Counted from the stretch's first letter, positions 1 to 9,010 are shown. The stretch: DNA of 60,263 nucleotides from Planctomycetaceae bacterium (GCA_016125265.1 WGMC01000012.1:1-60263), one strand, 5' to 3'. A program made the numbers and translations. Notes: generated by a model from the letters alone, not told the origin.

Positions 1-13
1 CCCCACGCGACAA

Positions 14-125
14 GGTGCGATCTGTAGGGGCGCGGCCCTGTCCGCGCCCAAGGGGAACAGTGCGTGGTACGGATCGCCCGTCGCCCCTTGGGCGCGGACA
101 GGGCCGCGCCCCTACAGACCGCACC
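14..125. repeat. Long palindromic repeat (composite element, copy 1)
   Basis: Two 42-nt arms (14-55 and 84-125) are inverted complements with one mismatch; the 34-nt core (22-55 against 84-117) matches perfectly. They enclose a 28-nt loop. The same core recurs as an inverted repeat at 55745-55842, so this is a dispersed element and not a local terminator. A degenerate copy of the element's outer module (CCCGCGCACCCGG) follows at about 144-167. No gene is visible in 1-305; this repeat is the only structure I see there. Confidence 0.85.
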
Positions 126-305
126 ACGGTGTCGAACCCAACGCGGGCCAGAGTCCCGCGCACCCGGCGGGTCGCCGTTGCGGTGTCGAGGCCCAAGCAA
201 ACTCGCACCATGCTCACGAATACCGCCCCCAAAGCACTCGGCATTGCGGCACCGCCATGTTGCCCCTTGGGCCGCATGCCTAGAAGAGATCGGGGTCCAC
301 CACCA

Positions 306-740
306 ATGAAACTGTTCACCATGGGCTTCACCAAGAAGAGCGCCGAGCAGTTCTTCGCCCTCCTGCATCAGCCAAGTCTCGTACGCGTTGTCGATGTGCG
401 GCTCAACAACGTCTCCCAACTGGCAGGCTTCACGAAGCGAGACGACCTCGCGTACTTGCTGCGCGAGGTGGCGCACCTCGAGTACGCGCATCTGCCCGTA
501 CTCGCGCCCACCCAGGAACTCCTCAACGCGTACAAGAAGGACGGCGGCGACTGGGCGACGTACCAAAGCCGATTCCTCGACCTGATCGCAGAGCGCCGCA
601 TCGAGACGGCATTGGACCGGACCCTCCTCGATGGGGCCTGCCTCCTGTGCAGCGAGCCGACGCCGCACCGGTGCCACCGGCGTCTCGTGGCCGAGTACCT
701 CGCGGACAAGTGGGGAAACGTCGAGATCCAGCACCTCTAG
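306..740 (+). CDS. DUF488 family protein
   Basis: A 144-residue protein with the hallmarks of DUF488. It has an N-terminal strand-helix (MGFTKKSAEQFFALL), then VVDVRLNN, an invariant-type Asp-Val-Arg, and a C-terminal cysteine motif LLCSEPTPHRCHRR. The length matches the family. The frame is open from position 15, but that extension runs through a palindromic repeat and is low-complexity, so I chose the ATG at 306, where the family homology begins. The biochemical function of DUF488 is not established; the Cys/His motif suggests metal or nucleic-acid binding, which is inference. No operon partner is evident: the next gene starts 93 nt downstream. Confidence 0.85.
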   Translation: MKLFTMGFTKKSAEQFFALLHQPSLVRVVDVRLNNVSQLAGFTKRDDLAYLLREVAHLEYAHLPVLAPTQELLNAYKKDGGDWATYQSRFLDLIAERRIETALDRTLLDGACLLCSEPTPHRCHRRLVAEYLADKWGNVEIQHL

Positions 741-833
741 AGCCTCGCCACGCACCACAGCTCCAACCGCGGCCAATTCACCTTTCGCGCGCGCCCCCTT
801 GCGCCGAGTGCCGCTGTCGATTGAACTCTTCCC

Positions 834-2831
834 ATGGGACGAGCGAACCTGCGCCTGATCGTCGCCACGCTGCTCGTGGCACTCCTGCTCGCCGTGGCCT
901 ACGTGCAGTTCGCGCCCTCCGAGCCTGTGGAGGAACTCGCCGTGGATCCGCCCGCGCCCACCGCTGCCCCCGTGGCCGTTGCCGTCGCGCGCTCTGCATC
1001 GGAACTTCGAAGCGCGGTGCAGGAGGACGCGGGCGACGCACGCACTCCCGTCGCGGAAGTCGCTGAGTCGCCAATCCCCGAGCCGCTCGCACCCGGTTAT
1101 GCGCGCGGTACCGTCGTGGTCGTCGACTCGGCGGGGCGTGAGCACACCGGGCTCAACGGCGAGTTGCGGCTGCTTCCGCAGATGGACTCCTCGGGCGGCC
1201 CGCAGCTTGTTCCCATCCTAGGCGGCCGCTTCGAGGTCGAAATCAGCTCCGAGGGCGGCCGTGTGGTGGTGGGGGCGCTGCTCGCGGATCGCGCCGCCTC
1301 CGTGCTCGCAGGCACCGCTTGGCTCGAGGCGCGCGAGCAGCCCTACGAGTTGCGCATGGGCTGGCTGCAACCCCTGCTGCTCGAAGTGCGCGATGCCGAC
1401 ACGGGGCAACATCTATCCGGCGTGGAACTCTGGGACACCGATCCGCTCGATCTCGATCCGCCCCGCATTCCAGCCGCGGCGCTCGGAATTGGGCCGGCTC
1501 CCAGAACCCCGTTGCTCGGCCCGCTAACCTCGCCGTTCCCGCTCGAGAGTTGGCCGCCGGGCGTCTACCGCGACGGAATGGAATTGCGTGTGTGGGCCCC
1601 CGGTTACTCCTGGGGCGCCCTAAGCGCTGATCCGTTCAGCGGCGGCGTACGCCGGTTGGAGTTGAAGGCGGCTGCGAGCCTCGAAGTGCACTTCACCGGC
1701 GCCCCCCCGCCGCGCCTACCGCAAAAGGACACGATGTTCGGACGCGAGCGCGTGTTCCTGATCGTCGCGCGCGACGCCGACATGAGCGGCGGCAGACCAG
1801 CCAACTCCGTGCTCGCTGCACCGGAGTTGTTGCACAACGAGCCCCTCCTCATCGACGGCCTGCCCCGCGAGCCGATCACTGTGCTTGTGGCCGTAGGCGG
1901 AGCCTGGTTCCACCTCACCACCACGTTGGCCCGCGCGCAGGTCGACCTCGGCCTGGACCCGCCGCACCGTGTCCAGCTGCACATCGCCAGCGAAGAGTTG
2001 GTCTTGACTCCGATTGACGGACGATTGCACTTTCCACCGGGGTCCACCGAGCGCCACTGGGTGGAAGTGTTCCCGGTGGGAAGTCCGGAGCTGGGGCTGC
2101 GCGAACCTCTCGCCGTCGGTCTGGCAATCCTCAGCGGCTCAGTCGGGGAGCCCTCAACCGCGGATTTCAGCACCAACAGCCCTGGACCGGGCCCGCACGC
2201 CTTCGTGCTAGGCGATGCGGGATACACCATCGTGCTCGACGTCCCTGTCGGCGGCGCCACGAACCTCTCTCTCAGCCTGCCGCCGCCCGCCGAAGTCACC
2301 GTGCTTGCCATGGACCTCGAGTCAGGCGGCGCGCCCACGGGCTCCGCCGTGCGCTACTCCTGGGTGCCGCCGGACGACCTGCCGACGCCACGCCGCTACG
2401 CCCGCGCCTCCCTCGACCCCGAAACCGCGAGCGTCACCATCCACCCACCGCCCGGCCGCGTGGAGTTCAGCCTCGACGTCCCCGGTCGGATCGGCGAGCG
2501 CGCCGTTCTCGACCTCACCTCTGGCTACCGCACCGAACTGCAACTGCGCGCGTCGCCCCAAGCCCACCTTCTCCTGACCCTGCGCGACGGCGACACACGC
2601 ATCCCGGTCCCCAGCCTCTCGTTCGCCCACTTCGAAGACGCCCAAGGAACCAGAGTCCCCGCCGCCGCGCGCCCGCACGCGGGCGGCGTGCTGTACACGC
2701 TCCCGCCCGGCGACTACCGCCTCACGATACCTGACCCACCGCCCGGCTACGTCCCGATCGAGCCGACCGCCGTGCATCTCCTCGCAGGTGAGACAGAGGA
2801 GCGAACTCTTCCACTGCGGCCCATCCGCTGA
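834..2831 (+). CDS. Membrane-anchored extracytoplasmic protein, unknown function
   Basis: A 665-residue protein that I do not recognise. Residues about 5-25 (LRLIVATLLVALLLAVAYV) form a single hydrophobic segment, so it is an uncleaved membrane anchor or signal peptide. The remainder is Pro/Gly-rich and predicted beta-rich, as in carboxypeptidase-regulatory or Ig-like domains. The C-terminus (LPPGDYRLTIP ... LLAGETEERTLPL) resembles the last 50 residues of the protein at 45220-46539, so the two may be distant paralogues. No catalytic motif is visible. It is likely periplasmic or surface-exposed. It is followed by a 99-nt gap and another membrane gene on the same strand. Confidence 0.75.
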   Translation: MGRANLRLIVATLLVALLLAVAYVQFAPSEPVEELAVDPPAPTAAPVAVAVARSASELRSAVQEDAGDARTPVAEVAESPIPEPLAPGYARGTVVVVDSAGREHTGLNGELRLLPQMDSSGGPQLVPILGGRFEVEISSEGGRVVVGALLADRAASVLAGTAWLEAREQPYELRMGWLQPLLLEVRDADTGQHLSGVELWDTDPLDLDPPRIPAAALGIGPAPRTPLLGPLTSPFPLESWPPGVYRDGMELRVWAPGYSWGALSADPFSGGVRRLELKAAASLEVHFTGAPPPRLPQKDTMFGRERVFLIVARDADMSGGRPANSVLAAPELLHNEPLLIDGLPREPITVLVAVGGAWFHLTTTLARAQVDLGLDPPHRVQLHIASEELVLTPIDGRLHFPPGSTERHWVEVFPVGSPELGLREPLAVGLAILSGSVGEPSTADFSTNSPGPGPHAFVLGDAGYTIVLDVPVGGATNLSLSLPPPAEVTVLAMDLESGGAPTGSAVRYSWVPPDDLPTPRRYARASLDPETASVTIHPPPGRVEFSLDVPGRIGERAVLDLTSGYRTELQLRASPQAHLLLTLRDGDTRIPVPSLSFAHFEDAQGTRVPAAARPHAGGVLYTLPPGDYRLTIPDPPPGYVPIEPTAVHLLAGETEERTLPLRPIR

Positions 2832-2930
2832 CATCCTCCTCGCGACAAGCGTTGACAGGTACCTATCGCTGCGCGTGATGCCCCGAGTTCGCCCGTATCG
2901 ACGCAACCCAGCGCCCGAAGGCCAAACGAC

Positions 2931-3491
2931 ATGAACCACCCGGAGCTGCTCGCGGTCCCTGCTCTCATGCTCGTCGACTACCTGCTGACCATTCTCGGCG
3001 CTAAGAAGGCCGCGATTGTCTACCGAAAGCACTTCGTGCAGGCAACCTACGAGTTGAACCCGGTGTGGCGCACGAGCGTCGATCAACTCCGATGGTTCAA
3101 TCCGCGGCATCTGGCCGCCGTCACCCTCGTTGCGCTCCTGCTTGTTCTGCTCGAGCGATCGGAATCCGTGCCCTCCAGCACCATTCAGTTGATCGCGGGA
3201 GCGCTGCTTGGCGCGTTCGGTGTGGTATGCGGGCGTCACCTCACGAACCTGCTGCTCTTCGGTTTCCTCATCCGCAATCCGCGAGAAATTTCAGGAGAGG
3301 TTCAGCTTTCCATGAAGTTGAACCTAAAAATTTCTCAGTTCATGATCGTCGGTTTGGTGCCAGTCTTCGCGATTGTGCTGGTGCTACTTCCGCACCCCTA
3401 CACCGTGGGCACTCTTCTCGGAGTGGTGACACTGGCTTTGAGTCACGCCGTATGGGCACGTCGCGCGAATCGTCCAATCATCGCGGAATGA
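2931..3491 (+). CDS. Small multi-pass membrane protein, unknown function
   Basis: A 186-residue protein with about four or five hydrophobic segments (approximate residues 5-25, 60-78, 85-108, 130-150, 155-172). The N-terminal pattern of a helix followed by YELNPVW resembles small membrane proteins of the DUF5658 kind, but I cannot confirm that. There are no catalytic residues. The stretch around 3285-3340 is clearly AT-richer than the surroundings. The 3' end overlaps the opposite-strand gene tail-to-tail by 14 nt (3478-3491), which is unusual and may constrain both C-termini. Confidence 0.7.
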   Translation: MNHPELLAVPALMLVDYLLTILGAKKAAIVYRKHFVQATYELNPVWRTSVDQLRWFNPRHLAAVTLVALLLVLLERSESVPSSTIQLIAGALLGAFGVVCGRHLTNLLLFGFLIRNPREISGEVQLSMKLNLKISQFMIVGLVPVFAIVLVLLPHPYTVGTLLGVVTLALSHAVWARRANRPIIAE

Positions 3492-4710
3492 GGAGGTCGC
3501 GCCAGGCGTACCACGGTCCTGGTCCGACCTCGTCAGGATGCGAATGACCGATCCGGCGCCAGATCGGCGCGGATCCGGCGGTGGGATCGAGGAACAGAGT
3601 GGGCAAGAGTGAGCCTTTGCGGCCGTCGGGGCCGACGAGTTGTGGCTCGTCGAGGACGTAGCCAGGGGCAAGTGCCTGCGCGGACCAAGTATCCGCGAAG
3701 AGAACCAGCGGCGGCTCGTCGGCGGCGCTGGTCTGAATCGCAAAGGCGGATGGTATGCGCTCGTGTGGAGCGGGGGACGATGGCGAGCCATCCGCGGCAG
3801 GAGAACCGCGGTGCACGAACTTTGCGAGGAGCGGGTCGTCGGAAAGCAGCGGGCGTATCGTGACACCCGCGGAACCGACGGCGACAGGAACCGTCCACGG
3901 GCCGTGTTGGGCAGCTTCACCGGGGACTAGCCGGGACGCGGCAAGTGCGCCGGGACCGAAACTGAACTGCCAGAACTCGCGCGGGAGTCGCGGTGCGATC
4001 GTGACGAGTTCGAGGGGGCTCGACACGGGGTTCGCTTCCGTTCGCACGGGTCCCGCGGTCCATTCTCCACCCTCCGCCAGAAGGGGGAAGCGCAACCATT
4101 CCCGCTGGTTCGGCTGGAATTCGACATCCAGGCTGATCTCTGCGCTTCCCAATCCCAGATCGAGGGCCACGACCTGGTGCACCGAGTTCCACCTTGGCGC
4201 TCGCCAAAGGGGCGTGACGATTTGTGGTTGTGCTTGCGGTTCGAGTCGCAGTCGCGCCAGCGCAGCTCCCAAACGACGCGAGTTGCCGACCACCCAGGCC
4301 TCGAGGCCGATCGACCCGTCCTGCCGCTCGTACTCGGACATCGCAACCACGGCGACGTCGGTGAACTGACCTTCGCTGCCCAGCACGCGCTCGGGGAAGT
4401 ACTGGAGCGTCGTTCCGTGGGGCCCCCCGTCGAGCCACAGTTCGAGGGTCTGTGTGCCGCCCTCGTAGCGGGCAGAGCGTCCGTGCACGAGCACGGCCTC
4501 CACCGTCCCGTCCGTGCGCAAGACGGGCACTGGACCAAGCCCCCTGCTGCGCACGGCGTCGAACCCAAAGTCGAGCGCGATGTGGGGGCCGCCCGTCCAC
4601 AGGAACCAGGCGACCCACCCGGCGACAAAGAGGCCATACCCGAAGACCAACACCCACGCGACGAGCACAGACTTCGAAAGCCCGGCCTGGATGCGTCCCG
4701 CGATCGCCAT
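3478..4710 (-). CDS. Membrane-anchored beta-rich protein, unknown function
   Basis: A 410-residue protein with one transmembrane helix near residues 15-38 (VLVAWVLVFGYGLFVAGWVAW); the rest is predicted extracytoplasmic and rich in Trp, Pro and Gly. The frame can be extended to a GTG at 4785, but the added 25 residues look non-conserved, so I prefer the ATG at 4710. No Shine-Dalgarno is obvious for either. I do not recognise a family. Its end overlaps the convergent gene at 2931-3491 by 14 nt. It lies just downstream of the toxin-antitoxin pair on the same strand, with a gap of about 90 nt, and has no clear functional link to it. Confidence 0.65.
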   Translation of the reverse strand: MAIAGRIQAGLSKSVLVAWVLVFGYGLFVAGWVAWFLWTGGPHIALDFGFDAVRSRGLGPVPVLRTDGTVEAVLVHGRSARYEGGTQTLELWLDGGPHGTTLQYFPERVLGSEGQFTDVAVVAMSEYERQDGSIGLEAWVVGNSRRLGAALARLRLEPQAQPQIVTPLWRAPRWNSVHQVVALDLGLGSAEISLDVEFQPNQREWLRFPLLAEGGEWTAGPVRTEANPVSSPLELVTIAPRLPREFWQFSFGPGALAASRLVPGEAAQHGPWTVPVAVGSAGVTIRPLLSDDPLLAKFVHRGSPAADGSPSSPAPHERIPSAFAIQTSAADEPPLVLFADTWSAQALAPGYVLDEPQLVGPDGRKGSLLPTLFLDPTAGSAPIWRRIGHSHPDEVGPGPWYAWRDLLIPR

Positions 4711-4800
4711 GGGGCGGAGTCTAGCTGTCCCGACGCCTCCGTGTAGGAGGCCGTCGGCTCCGTTGCGCTCCCGATGGAAGTCCACATCGGCTGCGGCGGG

Positions 4801-5151
4801 TCACGCGTCGTCCTCCTCCAACGCCGCAAGATCGGTGGGGAAGTTGTCCTCGTCCGTTCGCTGCTTCCCGTGCCGTGCGTGGATCACCCAGACTTCCCGC
4901 GCCTCGTCCACGATGGTGAAGTAGAGCACGAACTCGCCGATCGGCAAGCAGCGCACTTCGTAGCTGCACCAGGCATCCTCAGGCGCCAAGTGGTAGCGAC
5001 GGGACATTTGTGCGAAGCTGTGGATTCGGTCGTAGATGCGCGCAAGGCACTTGGCCGCGATCTCGGGGGCGGCTTGGAAGGTGGCGATGTACTCGGCTTG
5101 CTTTCGAATGCGGCTCTTCGCGGCAGGTGCGAGGAACACCTCGTAGGTCAT
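4801..5151 (-). CDS. RelE/ParE-family toxin
   Basis: A 116-residue protein with the ParE/RelE plan: an N-terminal strand (TYEVFLAPAAKSRI), two helices (RKQAEYIATF ... AAKCLARIYDRI), then four strands including YEVRCLPIGEFVLYFTIV and WVIHARHGKQR. Known members inhibit gyrase (ParE) or cleave mRNA on ribosomes (RelE); sequence alone does not decide which applies here. Its ATG overlaps the stop of the upstream antitoxin gene by 4 nt (5148-5151), the usual arrangement for a type II toxin-antitoxin operon with translational coupling. Confidence 0.85.
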   Translation of the reverse strand: MTYEVFLAPAAKSRIRKQAEYIATFQAAPEIAAKCLARIYDRIHSFAQMSRRYHLAPEDAWCSYEVRCLPIGEFVLYFTIVDEAREVWVIHARHGKQRTDEDNFPTDLAALEEDDA

Positions 5152-5462
5152 CGGTCGAGTTGGAGACCGAGCTCGTCAGCGATCTCGCGCAGGGCTTGTT
5201 TCATCGGCTGGCCGCGCCTCGTCCGCATGTCCTGCACTCCGCGATCGAGCGCCGCGAGGTCGCGGGCGAGTTCGATCGCTTCTTCGTTGCTGAGGCCCGG
5301 GTCCGTTTCCCGAAGCGCCTCGGCTTGTCGGCGCAGGATCTCGCTCCGCACAGCTTCTTCGACAAACGCCGACAGGTCGCCCTTCTTCAGGCCTGTTCGC
5401 GCGAGGAAGACACGCACCATGCGGTCGGTTTCCGGTTGGATGGTCACGTTCCATTTCGGCAT
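5148..5462 (-). CDS. Ribbon-helix-helix antitoxin (ParD-like)
   Basis: A 104-residue protein beginning MPKWNVTIQPETDRMVRVF, a strand followed by two helices (GLKKGDLSAFVEEAVRSEIL), which is the ribbon-helix-helix DNA-binding fold used by ParD/CopG-type antitoxins. The acidic C-terminal half would bind the toxin. It is first in the pair, as usual for autoregulated modules. The ATG at 5462 has a good Shine-Dalgarno (AAGGAG on the minus strand, 5470-5475, spacing 7), and an operator-like inverted repeat lies 23 nt farther upstream. Confidence 0.85.
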   Translation of the reverse strand: MPKWNVTIQPETDRMVRVFLARTGLKKGDLSAFVEEAVRSEILRRQAEALRETDPGLSNEEAIELARDLAALDRGVQDMRTRRGQPMKQALREIADELGLQLDR

Positions 5463-5469
5463 GGAGGGT

Positions 5470-5475
5470 CTCCTT
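5470..5475 (-). promoter_or_regulatory. Shine-Dalgarno of the antitoxin gene
   Basis: Reads AAGGAG on the minus strand, 7 nt before the ATG at 5462. It is one of the clearest ribosome-binding sites in this window and fixes the antitoxin start. Confidence 0.7.
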
Positions 5476-5484
5476 GGGAGGCTA

Positions 5485-5537
5485 GGCGTCTATCCGCCCA
5501 TCATCATGGGTTGTCTTCGGCCGAAGCGGTAGACGCC
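5485..5537. promoter_or_regulatory. Candidate autoregulatory operator of the toxin-antitoxin operon
   Basis: Outer arms 5485-5497 and 5526-5537 are inverted complements with a single bulged T. A perfect 12-bp palindrome, CTTCGGCCGAAG, lies at 5515-5526 between and overlapping them. The block sits immediately upstream of the RHH antitoxin's Shine-Dalgarno, where such proteins usually bind to repress their own operon. The operator role is inference from position and symmetry. No convincing -10/-35 boxes could be picked. The rest of the 5463-5716 gap shows nothing else. Confidence 0.5.
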
Positions 5538-5700
5538 CAAAAGCTAACACGAAGCCCTTACGTTGCGGCGGCTACGGGCACGGACACCGGCGGACCGTCT
5601 CCCGGCGCCCGAGGTTGCGCGTTCGATCGTCGGGCGTGTCGGCCGCGTTGCATTCCTGATGGACCCCGCCGGCCGTCGGCGCCTGTAGGGCTGGCGCCCG

Positions 5701-5706
5701 AGGAGG
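5701..5706 (+). promoter_or_regulatory. Shine-Dalgarno fixing the start at 5717
   Basis: AGGAGG lies 10 nt before the ATG at 5717. A GTG at 5708 in the same frame is too close to this site, so the ATG is the better start. Confidence 0.7.
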
Positions 5707-5716
5707 GGTGCTTGTC

Positions 5717-7300
5717 ATGGAAAACCGACGCAGCTCGACCATTCCCGTTCTCACCGTGATCCTTGGCCTCTTCACCCCGGCGGCCGGGGCGCAGCTCTGC
5801 CAGACCCAGGCTCTGACCGAGCCGGTGCCCGCAGCGAACGCCCAGTTCGGGCGCGCCGTAGACATCGTGGGGCCGCGGCTGGTGGTGGGGGCCAGCGGGG
5901 CGACCGTGGGCACCCACAGCTTCTCGGGGAAGGTGCACGTCTTTGGCCTCGGCGCCGGCGGTTGGCAGCACGAGGCCGAGGTGATCCCGACGAATCCGGC
6001 AATCAACCTGTACTTCGGCCGTGCGGTGGCTTTGGCCGGGGATCAGCTCTACGTGGGTGGCAACCCGGGGCTCAATCGCGTGGACAGCTTCCGCCAGGTG
6101 GCGGGCACGTGGGTGCACCAGGGCGAACTACCGCTCAGCGGCTACACCTACGCCACGAACTTCGGGCAAGCGCTGGCAGCGGAGGGAGAGTGGCTTGCCG
6201 TGGCCAAACCCAACGCGGTCGACAGCTCCAACTGGTGGCGACCCGGAGCGGTGGTGATCTACCGGAGCACTGGCGCGCTGCCGTTCGAGACCCAGGTTCT
6301 GCAACCCGCAGGCCTGGTGCACAACGATGGGTTTGGCGCGGATGTGGCGCTGCGCGGCGGGGTGCTCGTTGTTGGTACGAGCATGGCAGCCAGTGCGGCG
6401 AAGGTGTTTGTGTACCGCCTCCAGGGGAGCGATTTCGTGGAGGAAGCGGTGCTCTTGCCCCAGGGAGCGTCCGTCGGCACGGACTCCCTTGGCGCGAGCT
6501 TTGGTCAGGACGTGGCGACCGACGGGGAACGGATTGCGGTGGCCGATCCCTACGAGCCCCTCGGTCTGGGCCACACGGGAACCGTGTGCATCTGGCGACA
6601 CCAGGGCGGCGCGTGGGTGCTGGAACAACGCATCGCGGCACCGCTTGGATACACCCAGTTTGGACAGCGCATCGCGCTCGACGGCGAGCACCTGGTGGTC
6701 AGCACACATCCCGGCTTGCGGCACATGCACTTTCGGCGTCTGCAGGGTGTGTGGACCCAGCAGGCCGTGACACCCGCCCAGAACCCGGGCCAGTTCGCAT
6801 TGAGTTCGTTGGCGCTTTCTGGCACCCACGTCGTCGCGGGTTCGCTGCTCAACGCCGGTTCCCCGACCAACGCCGGGCATGCCCGGGCTTTCACGCTCGG
6901 CTCGGGCCTGGTGCCCTACGGCGGAGCGCTTGCGGGCGCTGGCGGCATCGCGCCCCAACTGAACGGCAGCCAATGTCCGCTGGTGGGCCAGCCGATGTCG
7001 CTCGAGCTGACCGGGGGCCTGGGCGGCACGCCGGGAGTGCTGGCAATCGGCGCCGGCTCGACCGCCCTCAACCTGTTCGGCGGAACGGTGCACGTGAACC
7101 CGATCATTTCCACGAGTGCCGTCGTCCTGGGAGGAGCCCCCGGCGCACCCGGAGCGGGCAATCTATCCCTCCCGCTCGGCACGTTCAGCCCCGCGTTGCT
7201 GGGCCTGCGCGTCTACTTCCAAGCAGCGCTCTTCGACACGGCCGCGCCCCAGTGGCTGTCGCTGACGAACGGGCTGGAGGTGGTGGTGGGGGCGTTGTGA
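5717..7300 (+). CDS. Secreted FG-GAP repeat protein with lineage-type C-terminal beta-domain
   Basis: A 527-residue protein. Residues 1-26 are a classical signal peptide (VLTVILGLFTPAAGA, then cleavage). Residues about 40-380 are tandem repeats with cores such as FGRAVDIVGPRLVVGAS, FGRAVALAGDQLYVGG and FGQRIALDGEHLVVST, i.e. FG-GAP-type beta-propeller blades. The last about 120 residues form a separate domain beginning with a Cys-containing stretch (NGSQCPLVGQPMSLEL) and ending in LPLGTFSPALLGLRVYFQA ... LTNGLEVVVG; a related ending occurs in the gene at 26515. It is probably exported or surface-located; the ligand is unknown. AGGAGG at 5701-5706 supports this start. Confidence 0.8.
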   Translation: MENRRSSTIPVLTVILGLFTPAAGAQLCQTQALTEPVPAANAQFGRAVDIVGPRLVVGASGATVGTHSFSGKVHVFGLGAGGWQHEAEVIPTNPAINLYFGRAVALAGDQLYVGGNPGLNRVDSFRQVAGTWVHQGELPLSGYTYATNFGQALAAEGEWLAVAKPNAVDSSNWWRPGAVVIYRSTGALPFETQVLQPAGLVHNDGFGADVALRGGVLVVGTSMAASAAKVFVYRLQGSDFVEEAVLLPQGASVGTDSLGASFGQDVATDGERIAVADPYEPLGLGHTGTVCIWRHQGGAWVLEQRIAAPLGYTQFGQRIALDGEHLVVSTHPGLRHMHFRRLQGVWTQQAVTPAQNPGQFALSSLALSGTHVVAGSLLNAGSPTNAGHARAFTLGSGLVPYGGALAGAGGIAPQLNGSQCPLVGQPMSLELTGGLGGTPGVLAIGAGSTALNLFGGTVHVNPIISTSAVVLGGAPGAPGAGNLSLPLGTFSPALLGLRVYFQAALFDTAAPQWLSLTNGLEVVVGAL

Positions 7301-7310
7301 AGTAGCGGGG

Positions 7311-7377
7311 TCACGCCTTCGTAACGCGCCGGCGCCGGCCCTTGCGGGCTGGATCGGGAGCCGTCGATGCTGCCTCC
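7311..7377 (+). repeat. Duplicated upstream block, copy A
   Basis: The 67 nt before the ATG at 7378 closely match 8944-9010 before the next paralogue, including an identical 35-nt stretch (7338-7372 and 8971-9005). It contains a small hairpin, GCCC-TTGC-GGGC. It is either a trace of the gene duplication or a conserved leader. Confidence 0.75.
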
Positions 7378-8808
7378 ATGGTCCTCGCACAGCTCTTGAT
7401 GGCATCGGCTCTGTCGCTCTCGCAAGGCGATGCAGCGCCGCAAACGATCGAAACCGGGGCGACCGTTTTCGGAGTCCAGTCCTGCTGGACCGGCGACTGG
7501 AACGGCGACGGACGGCGCGACATCGCCGTCGCCGAACCCTGGCGGTCGGATACGCCTGATTTCCTCGGGCGCGTGGAAGTCTTCTGTGGAGTGACCGGGG
7601 CGGTTCTTCACACCTTCGAAGGCGCCAAGAATGCGCCGCAGCTCGGAAGGGCATTGGTCGGAGTGCCTGACGTCGACGGCGATGGGATCGACGACGTGCT
7701 GGCGGCGGCCCTCGGTACGCTGCCTGTCGAGAGGCGCGAACCGCGAGCATTGTTCGAGCCCGAGCCTCGTGCATTCGACCTGGTGTTGTTGGGCAGCCGC
7801 GGGGAGGTGGTACAGACCGTCGCGTACCCCGATCCTCAAGCCGACGAGGTCGAAATGCGGGCTGTGGCGGTACCGACCGCGCCGCCCGGTACCCCAGGTT
7901 GCGTGGGGCTGTTGGTTGCCGTAACGCGGAGAGACAAGTCTGCTGCGGCTTCCTGGGGTCTGCCCTTCGCTGGCGAGCGGTTCGAGCCCGTTTGGAGGCA
8001 GCAGCTCGCGAGCCGCGGGTCGGAGAGTGGTCGGTTGTTCGCAGTTCTGGCAGGCGGAGACCGCTGCCTATTGACGGTGCTGGGTCACGAAGGACCCCGA
8101 GTGATCGCGGTGGAGCGGGAGACTGGGAAGGAGGTCCTACGGCTCGAGCCGCCTGCGGGAAGTGGTCGGTCCTTCGGGAGTGCGATTGCCTACCTACACG
8201 TCGAAGGCGATACGGCAGGACGCATCGTGGTGGCTGCGCCCGCCCACTGCACCCGAAAGCACGGCAAGGGGCTCACGGAGGACGTCGGTGGGGAAGGAGT
8301 GCCGGAGCAAGAACCACACGGGACTGTGCTGTGGTACCGCGCCGACGACGGAACACTGGTCGCACAGATGTGCGATTCGGAGTTCGCGCGGCATGTGCAA
8401 GTGCTTGCTCCTGGCCGAGGCTTCGACCCGAGCCATCAGTTGGGCAACCAACTCGAAGCTCTTCGCCGCCCGTCGGGCGGCGAGCGCGAATCGGACCTGC
8501 TCGTGGTCACGGACGGCCTGTATGGCGACGGCGTCGCCCTGGTCTTGGATTCGAAAGCGATGAAGCCGCTCGTCGTCGCTCCAGCATCCATCGACTACGT
8601 GGGTTGGTTCGACGACTGGGGCCGTGCCTGGAGCCTCGCGGTCGAGCCCACAGACGGCACCGAGCCGCCGCGCCTACTGCTCGGAACGAAGTCGCCCTAC
8701 GGCGGCACCCACTCCGGCGTGCTCGTCTGCAGTAGCACCACCGGCGAGCTGCTGCTGCGTGTCGTGCGCGCGGCCCCGATCCTCACGCCTGCGCCGAGCG
8801 GCGGTTGA
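7378..8808 (+). CDS. Secreted FG-GAP/VCBS repeat protein, tandem paralogue A
   Basis: A 476-residue protein. The N-terminus (MVLAQLLMASALSLSQGDA) is a short signal peptide. Calcium-loop blades follow: DWNGDGRRDIAVAEPW (about residue 39) and DVDGDGIDDVLAAALG (about residue 100), the DxDGDGxxD signature of FG-GAP/VCBS integrin-like propellers. A later blade carries HVEGDTAGRIVVAAP. It is an extracytoplasmic protein that probably binds calcium; its substrate is unknown. The gene at 9011-10429 is a full-length paralogue in the same orientation, and the upstream DNA is duplicated too. The frame is open from 7342, but the ATG at 7378 aligns with the paralogue's start and gives the signal peptide. 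Confidence 0.8.
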   Translation: MVLAQLLMASALSLSQGDAAPQTIETGATVFGVQSCWTGDWNGDGRRDIAVAEPWRSDTPDFLGRVEVFCGVTGAVLHTFEGAKNAPQLGRALVGVPDVDGDGIDDVLAAALGTLPVERREPRALFEPEPRAFDLVLLGSRGEVVQTVAYPDPQADEVEMRAVAVPTAPPGTPGCVGLLVAVTRRDKSAAASWGLPFAGERFEPVWRQQLASRGSESGRLFAVLAGGDRCLLTVLGHEGPRVIAVERETGKEVLRLEPPAGSGRSFGSAIAYLHVEGDTAGRIVVAAPAHCTRKHGKGLTEDVGGEGVPEQEPHGTVLWYRADDGTLVAQMCDSEFARHVQVLAPGRGFDPSHQLGNQLEALRRPSGGERESDLLVVTDGLYGDGVALVLDSKAMKPLVVAPASIDYVGWFDDWGRAWSLAVEPTDGTEPPRLLLGTKSPYGGTHSGVLVCSSTTGELLLRVVRAAPILTPAPSGG

Positions 8809-8943
8809 GGCCACTCTCCCGTTCGTGTCCCTTGGCGGGTCATGCGTGAGGTAACTACGTCCCGTCCATCGCGGAAGACTCGGCATGTGCGCCCGCCGGC
8901 GCGTCAACGGATGCGCTTGGGTGAGACAGCCGGGGCCGAAGAG

Positions 8944-9010
8944 TCACGCCTCCGTAACGCTCGCGCGGCGGCCCTTGCGGGCTGGATCGGGAGCCGTCGA
9001 TGCTGACCAC
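8944..9010 (+). repeat. Duplicated upstream block, copy B
   Basis: This is the partner of 7311-7377, directly before the ATG at 9011. The identical 35-nt core is at 8971-9005. The rest of the gap (8809-8943) shows nothing recognisable. Confidence 0.75.

Noticed and set aside
15..305. N-terminal extension of the DUF488 frame through the first palindrome
   Set aside because: It translates a repeat arm and low-complexity sequence; the family homology begins at the ATG at 306.
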